A stretch of 64,000 nt of DNA from Amblyomma americanum. Taxonomy: Eukaryota > Arthropoda > Arachnida > Ixodida > Ixodidae. Shown piece by piece: positions 57,501 through 64,000 of this stretch. Below the pieces are notes generated by a model. It saw nothing but the letters and a program-made list of their open reading frames with translations. It searched no databases and had not been told where the DNA came from. Where the stretch lies: NCBI RefSeq assembly GCF_052857255.1, contig NC_135497.1:350812799-350876798 (forward strand), given 5' to 3'. Within the stretch, counting starts at the first letter, position 1. Each line of letters opens with the position of its first letter. The position numbers were made by a program, and so were the translations under genes.

Positions 57501-58590
57501 GGCCTAGCGCGAGTTTTAGAGCCGACTTGGACAAAGCACGAGACGGCGCGCGCTTCTAACGGCTGCCGTCGATTTCGACAAAGCGCGAGAAGTCTCTAAG
57601 GAATTAAACAAAGCTGCACTGCACTGGGTGAATGCTGGACACTTAGGCCAGGCGCGATTTCCACAATGCGCGAGTCGGAACTTCTGGACTTACCGTTGCA
57701 GCTGATAGCGATGCTAAAGGGCAGATTGTAGCGGCAGAATTATCGTGGCCACTTTTACCCTGGACTAGCCACTGCAAAGGAACAAAGGCGCATTGGGGTC
57801 GATGCCCCGGCGTCTCGCCACGCGGTATCGGTCCGCGGCAAATAAGGACAGCATCGGCTCGCCAGAAGCATCCAGGAAACGATGCTGCAAAAAACGTTAC
57901 GTTACAAGCGCCGCAATTTGGCGAGTTCTGCATGAGAAAACTTGCGAAAACGTTGTTCAACCCTTACTTCGTGATTGAGAACGCGCACGCCCGACAAGCG
58001 CTTCATCGTGGCTGTCAGACGGCGGTTCAGATGGCGACGCCGGCGGTCCTCAAACCGCACCTTGTGTGGGTCGTCGTAATGGAGTTGCAAAAATTTGAAC
58101 ACCAGCACGACACTAGCCACGTGCTCCTGCAGCAGGAAAACGAGGTCCTGGAATGCGCAAGGCATATAGGTAAGCGGTACAGCACTTCATGAAGCGAAAT
58201 TTGAGATAAAATGCGTACCTTTATGTCGCTGGCGATTTCTCGCGTGTCAGCGCCTTTTGGGAGTCGTTGCAATGTCGTGGAAGCAAGAACTGTACAGAAA
58301 TTTCAGCTGGCTGCCGCCGACGAGCGCACCACGCAAAAAAAGCCATACCTGGACAGCTCCCGAAACGCGCGCGTCGCCGCCTACGCTCACGAAGAGAATG
58401 CCCGCAGACCACGCACGCCCGACGGCCGGCCGGCCGGCCCTAGCGATTCCCTAGGCACTCTAGGGACAGGCCGAGAGAGGTGCGGCGACCCCATATCCGG
58501 TTGAGAACAAGGGCGAAGCGAAAAAACGTCACGCAGACACGAATTCCACCGACCAATCGGCGTTTCCAGCCTACCGACCCGCAAATGCTT
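54546..58590 (-). mobile_element. Element Q copy C (minus strand, both ends present)
   Basis: 4045 bp. In element sense it starts at 58590 with AAGCATTTGCGGGTCGG, directly against the continuing N1 ORF1, and ends at 54546 (GTTTTCATCGCA). It matches A more closely than B in the 5' module (the 87-codon stretch at 58165-57902 is identical to A's; it has the same expanded GGCCGGCC run). One subrepeat unit is missing (near 57553-57565) through deletion of about 80 bp between short GCTGCCG/GCTTGCCG-like repeats. The empty TTAA site is at about 57425. Confidence 0.85.
54697..56575 (-). pseudogene. Q copy C reverse transcriptase, CR1-like
   Basis: A minus-strand RT. REPWITPELRRMIKSKNKYH and MYHQKLFSDVRVKNSDTVWKVVDNLL open it; NYRPISVIPVFSKGLEK is followed by a deletion that removes the VVNF/FNAKQ part present in A. 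Then come FIDFSKAFDSLNHQ, GVLQGSILGPMLFN (Pro of GVPQG changed to Leu) and YADD at 55478-55489, ending at the TAG at 54697-54699. Frame breaks lie near 55870, 55810 and 55080. Inactive. Confidence 0.88.
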
Positions 58591-59316
58591 GTTTCGGTTT
58601 CTCCTCCTCGACGCACTTGAGGGAATCTCGTTTCTGAGCGACGAGGTCGCCCAGCTGCGGGAGGAGTATGAGCGCCTTCGTGCTGACAACTCGCGGGCGC
58701 TCGCTCTCCAGGCCGAGGTCGTTGCCTCTCTGCCGGCTGATGTTCGCAGCCTACGCGAGGAGCTTGCGAGGCGCCCTGCTTCATCGCAGCGTGATCCGCC
58801 TTTCGTCGAGCCCCTGTCCGCGAGCAGTCCTTCCCGTATGTTCCAGCCATCCAGGAGCTACTCTGCTGCCCTTCACTCTGGGATGGCACCCGTTGATTTG
58901 GCCACCTGCCCGACATCTGTATCTATTCCCCCACTTATAGTTAATTCGCCTGAGGCGCAGAAGAAGCACCGAAGCCCAGCCATCACTGGCTCGTCGAGCT
59001 CATCTAGTCTGAACGTCGCCAGACCTCAGAAGCGCCCGAAGGCTATTTTCGTCTCCAAGCTGTGCCCTGAGACAACGTCGGCTGATCTGACGAACGATCT
59101 GATGTCCGTGAACGTCACCCCCTTTCCTGCCGGCAGTTGAAAAAGAAATATGACTCTTACTCGTCCTTCTACCTCACAGTCAGCGCGGAATTTTACGATC
59201 AACTTGTTGACCCTTCGATGTGGCCTACAGGCTGCATCTTCAAGGCTTTTCGCGGAAAGCTCCTGGATGATATGTTGCATCCTTCCAAGCTGACGGTTGA
59301 TCGCAGTCAACCCTAA
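58591..59316 (+). pseudogene. N1 LINE ORF1, 3' part (coiled coil and C-terminal domain)
   Basis: Continues the PHD-finger ORF1 left at 22530. The first part is a heptad coiled coil (LSDEVAQLREEYERLRADN), then a Ser/Pro-rich linker, then the conserved KAIFVSKLCPETTSADLTNDL start of the C-terminal domain. A frameshift near 59139 moves to the frame KKKYDSYSSFYLTVSAEFYDQL...WPTGCIFKAFRGKL, ending at the TAA 59314-59316. PHD, coiled coil and this C-terminal domain in this order are known from CR1-group ORF1 proteins. ORF2 overlaps its end. Confidence 0.8.
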
Positions 59317-62114
59317 CTTGGATATATATTACCAAAATGCCCGAGGTCTTCGGACTAAGGCACCTGTATTTTTTTCCAATGTATTAGCCTCTTGTTATTC
59401 GGCTGTTGTAATTACTGAGACTTGGCTGTCTAGCGAAGTTAACTCAAGTGACTTTTGCCTAATAACTATTCTGTTTTTCGAAGTGACCGCCCTGAATCAG
59501 CTTCTAAACAAAAGGGAGGGGGAGCGCTCATTGCTATTGACAGTTCCGTGCAGTGCGTTCGTCGTTCCGACCTGGAAACCATCGAAGAATCTGTCTGGTT
59601 AGAGCTCACTTTAACTCGACATCAAAATTTTTATTGGCAGCTTTCTACATTTCTCCTAATCTGCCTCCTCCTGCCTACGATGATGTACTACATTCTATCG
59701 AACATGTTATCACTTCTCATACCAAGCACAAACTAATCATTTTAGGGGATTTTAATACTCCAGGTATTAACTGGAATACCTTTACATATTCTCACAACAA
59801 TCATTATGTAGTTAGTAAGTGCAACCGGCTTTTAGATTTCACAGCTTTTAACACCTTGCAGCAACACAATTTAATTGAAAACTGTTGTGGTAATGTTCTT
59901 GACATTTGTTTATCTAATTTTGAAAATGGTCGAGTCTCGACATCTGACATCTCACTTACTCGCTGTGACAAATTTCATCCTCCAATTCTAATAACGGCTT
60001 CGGTTTCTGTCCCACCTTCTGCTAATTCAAATCGTGCGGGGAACTCCACCCGTTTCGCTTACGCACTTGGCGACTATGTTGGTCTCTTCGGTTTTTTCTC
60101 TTCTGTCGACTGGTCCGTTTTAAACGAAATCAGCGATGTTGACGAACAAGTCAGTCGCTTCACTGAAATAGTTCTCAATGGTACGCGCCATTACATACCT
60201 GTGCACACTCCTACTCGCAGCAAGTTTCCGTTCTGGTTTTCCAAGGAACTTAGAACAGCACTGAAACTTAAGGAGCGGGCCCACCATAAAGCGAAACGCC
60301 CTGGGCTGGATACATGGGCAGATGAATTTCGCCGGTTGCGTTCCCTTTGCAAACGCCTGTACAAGCGGGATCATGAGTCATATCTTGAATATTTAGAGAA
60401 TAGTGCCTCTAATCGTCCTACTGAATTCTGGCGATACGTTCGCAAGCGTTCGTATAAATCTGATAGCCATATTCACTTATTTGACTCTCACGGTTATGAA
60501 ATTCGGAATGTCGCTGACGGCTTTGCTCAACACTTTTCCTCCGTGTACAAATCTCCACGTTGCGATGCTGTATGCCTTCCAGCTGGCGCACCTAATTCCG
60601 TTCTTCTTGACGAGAAGTTAGTAAGTGAGAGTCTTAAGTGTTTGAAACCATCTTTGTCCCCTGGACCTGATGGCATTCCAGCCGCCATAATAAAAGCCTT
60701 CAATAGTACCTTCGTCCCTGTTTTAACCACGATATGTAATAACTTTTTAAAAAATTCTACCTTTCATCGCATGTGGAAAACGGCGCGTGTTTTCCCTGTC
60801 TTCAAATCAGGAAACAAATCTGATGTTTCGAACTACCGCCCCATTTCTCTTCTTTGTGCAACCTCTAAGCTTTTTGAACTAGCTTTGCACAAAGTACTTT
60901 CCTTCCACCTCAAACATGTAATCATACATAATCAGCATGGTTTCATAAAAGGTCGTTCTACTACAACTAACCTTGTGACCTTTATGACGTATACATCAGC
61001 TGAAGTCCTTCAGAGGAGTCAGGTAGACGCTGTGTACTGTGATTTGAGCAAAGCTTTCGACGTTGTTACTCACTCATTACTTCTTCAAAAGCTTCTGCTG
61101 TTTGAGATCGACGTTTCAATTGTAGCCCTCCTACGCAACTATCTTCTTGATCGGTCCTGCTTTGTCAGTGTAAATGGACAGACCTCGTTTCTTTACACTC
61201 CAACCAGCGGAGTTCCTCAGGGCTCGGTATTAGGCCCGCTTCTGTTCTCTGTTTTTATCAATGACGTTTCCTCCGTGGTCAAAAACTCCTCGTTTCTCCT
61301 TTATGCGGACGATATAAAAATGTTCAAGGCAATACATACTCTTCATGATTGCTTGTCATTGCAATCGGACATATCCGCCTTCTCTGATTGGTGCTTGAAG
61401 AATGGGCTCACTCTCAATTCATCTAAAACCAAGGTTGTCTCATTTACGCGTAAAACGCACAGTCTTCTCTACTCTTATTCTTTGAATGGTAGGCCGCTGC
61501 CCAGGGTTGATGAAATTAATGACCTCGGCGTACTTTTCGACTGTAGCCTCAGCTTCTGCTCTCATACAAAACGCATTGCTCTACGGGCTATGCGTATACT
61601 CGGCTTCATCTGCAGGCTTTCGAGAGAGTTTCGAGCCCCACTTCCTTTCTTAAAGCTCTACCTTTCCGTATGCTTGCCGCTTTTGGAATATGCATCTGTT
61701 GTTTGGAACGGCACTTGCCAGTCTAACTGTGAAAAAATCGACAGAGTTCAGCAAAAGTTTTTACGCATATTTCAATATCGGTTTTCTTGCAAAACTTCCA
61801 GCTCTCGTCCCAGACGGAGTAACTCACTGCAGCTTCCTTCTCTTAGCTGCCGTCGCGTGAGGGCAGATATAATTTTCTTGTATAAACTTCTTCATGGTCA
61901 CATTGTATGCCCTCAGCTCCTAGCGCGTATCCTTTTGCGTGTACCGCGAAAGAGCATAAGGGAATTCAGACCATTCCAAGTTTCTGCGCTCCTGCACTCC
62001 CTCTCCCCTCTGGACAGAATGCAAAAGTTGTTTAATTCTCTTTGTCCTCACCTTGATATATTCGAAAATTCTCTCCCTTCCTTTATATTGGATGTCCGTG
62101 ACGTTCCACTTTGA
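59297..62114 (+). pseudogene. N1 LINE ORF2: broken endonuclease, long open reverse transcriptase
   Basis: ORF2 of a CR1-like LINE. The endonuclease is spread over three frames (YYQNARGLRTK, ITETWLSS; GGGALIAID; LIILGDFNTPGINW at about 59739), with breaks near 59455 and 59620; the usual SDH is represented by a CDKFHPPI variant. From 59553 the frame is open for 853 codons to 62114. The RT shows SPGPDGIP, VSNYRPISLL, CDLSKAFDVV, GVPQGSVLGPLLF and YADD at 61302-61313. The C-terminal region (LPLLEYASVVWNG, RDVPL-stop) is duplicated in the 3089-3517 fragment. It has no RNase H. The RT may be catalytically sound, but the endonuclease reading is not. Confidence 0.92.
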
Positions 62115-62822
<708 letters not shown>

Positions 62823-63616
62823 GTTCAGAACCTTTCAGGACCTTTCAGAACTGGTAGCAGAACTAAAAGAGATAAAACGAAATGTAGAACACCTACCAGA
62901 GCTGCTTGTCAAAGTTGACTCGTTGCTTCTGTTAAAAGCAGATTTCAGTAAGCTTTGTACCACGGTCAATGAGTTGGAATATTCTGTAACGCTGATGTCA
63001 ACAAAATATGATGATGTGGTCCTACAACTTAAAGTGGATAAAGAAGAAGCGTCGGCTTACAAGAAAGAAATACATGAATTGCAGGAAAATGTGGTTGATC
63101 AGGAGGCCTTGATTCAAAGACTACAGCAGGGGCTGAATGATACCGAGCCACATAGTAGGAACTTTAATATAGAAATCCATGGCTTGTCATTTAAACAGGA
63201 AGAAAACCTGTTTGAAGCCTTCAATTCTCTGGCAGAGAAACTTGATCTTCATAAGCCTACTAATTGGTAAGTTGTGGCTGTCCACCGTCTTCAAGCAAAA
63301 ATTAAGCATCGCCGACGGTCTTGGTGAGATTCTCATCAGTAGCGGTTCGAGAACGCTGGTTTGCAGCGCGTCGCAAGCTTCGGCGACTTTTCGAGTCGAA
63401 ATCGTTGCCGGAGCTCTACTTCAATGAAAATCTGACTGAGATGAACAAGAGATTATTTTGGCTGGCGAAAACTGCAGGGAAGAAAAACGCCTATAATTAC
63501 GTTTGGGTTAGAGGCGGCAAAGTGTACGTAAAGAAGGATTAAGCAGCAACGCTCATCCGAGTTACCTGTGACTCTGACATAAACAAGATAAAATTAGTTA
63601 CCTTTCTGTACCCAGC
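62823..63616 (+). pseudogene. N2 LINE ORF1, second copy, 5'-truncated
   Basis: Homologue of 18299-19150. The coiled coil begins at once after the TTA tail (LSELVAELKEIKRNVEHLPELLVKVDSLLLLKADFSKL) and runs to HGLSFKQEENLFEAFNSLAEKLDLH. A stop at 63268 and a frame shift precede the FP25K-like C-terminal part (WFAARRKLRRLF, LYFNENLTEMNKRLFWLAKT, YVWVRGGKVYVKKD), which ends at a TAA at 63540-63542. The zinc-finger N-terminus is missing. Clearly the same family as the first copy but divergent from it. Confidence 0.87.
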
Positions 63617-63619
63617 CAA

Positions 63620-64000
63620 ATGGAATTTTCAGACTTTTCTGCCTTTAAAATGAACCTTGGGCGTAGCGAAGATCAGGAGTTCACACTAGTAAATTTTAAT
63701 GTTCGTAGCCTTCGTAAATATTGGGACCAATTCAAGCTTGTAGCGCAAGATGCCACAGGCTTTGTCGACATCTTTGTTCTTACATAGATAAATGTGCCAT
63801 CTTCCTGTTTAGACATGTTCGCCGTGAAAGGCTACCGGCCCAGTTTTGTTACGCGTCCTACACGCCGGGGAGGAGGGATTGCTGTATTCGTCAATGAAAA
63901 GTACGATGTTTGTCCTATTGACATCACTTTTACACATGCGGAATGCTTAGCTTTAGAAGTAAATCTGCTGCATGCATCTCTGACATTGTTGGCTGTATAT
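63620..64000 (+). pseudogene. N2 LINE ORF2 endonuclease start, cut by window end
   Basis: The ATG at 63620 opens MEFSDFSAFKMNLGRSEDQEFTLVNFNVRSLRKYWDQF, matching the ORF2 start at 19156. The catalytic-region Glu of the VTEIN motif is replaced by a TAG stop (63786-63788). Reading continues through RPTRRGGGIAVFVNEKYDV to LLAVY at the window edge. The remaining endonuclease and RT lie outside. Confidence 0.88.

Overview
This 64-kb window looks like repeat-dense, gene-poor nuclear DNA of a hard tick (Ixodidae). That call rests on a tRNA-derived SINE resembling the tick element Ruka, an ATT-tailed short repeat of a type I associate with tick genomes, CR1-like non-LTR retrotransposons with PHD-finger ORF1s and TTA-repeat tails, I-type LINEs, a Ty3/gypsy element, and Penelope-like elements (PLEs). 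No complete host gene could be supported; nearly every long reading frame belongs to a decayed mobile element. There are no bacterial operons, CRISPR arrays, rRNA or functional tRNA genes.

Layout. 1-3 kb: unassigned DNA with a hammerhead-like repeat fragment, and a SINE nested in another short repeat. 3-4.3 kb: 5'-truncated 3' end of CR1-like family N1, closing with a long (TTA)n tail. 4.3-9.7 kb: an I-type LINE (ORF1 intact, ORF2 broken). 9.7-13.5 kb: a Ty3/gypsy gag-pol truncated before integrase. The I-element 3' end plus gypsy unit is repeated in tandem (8784-13541 and 13542-18298, unit about 4757 bp). 18.3-22.3 kb: CR1-like family N2 (FP25K-like ORF1, EN-RT ORF2). 22.28-22.53 kb: the PHD-finger 5' end of an N1 ORF1. 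The rest of that N1 copy is at 58.6-62.8 kb, followed by another N2 copy running off the window.

Between the two halves of N1 ORF1 lies a 36-kb block (22531-58590) whose two ends are inverted copies (A on +, C on -) of an about 4-kb element, here called Q. A third Q copy (B, -) lies at 49.8-53.9 kb. Q joins a CR1-like reverse transcriptase without a recognisable endonuclease to a non-coding-looking 5' module of about 2 kb. The interior holds I-type fragments, a PLE cluster (31.4-36.2 kb, with a head-to-head pair and a palindromic insertion), SINEs, a TA-flanked MITE, a CpG-richer stretch near 43.7-44.6 kb that could be a host promoter, and a PLE GIY-YIG remnant (48.5 kb). The 3' end of that PLE carries a hammerhead-like motif and was split by Q copy B with about 196-bp flanking direct repeats.

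The main biology is nested transposition and rearrangement: LINE heads sit directly after the TTA-rich tails of other LINEs, one tandem duplication is recent, and a DNA transposon insertion in Q copy A can be verified by empty sites in copies B and C. Family names N1, N2 and Q are labels for this report only. All assignments come from reading the sequence; no database search was run.
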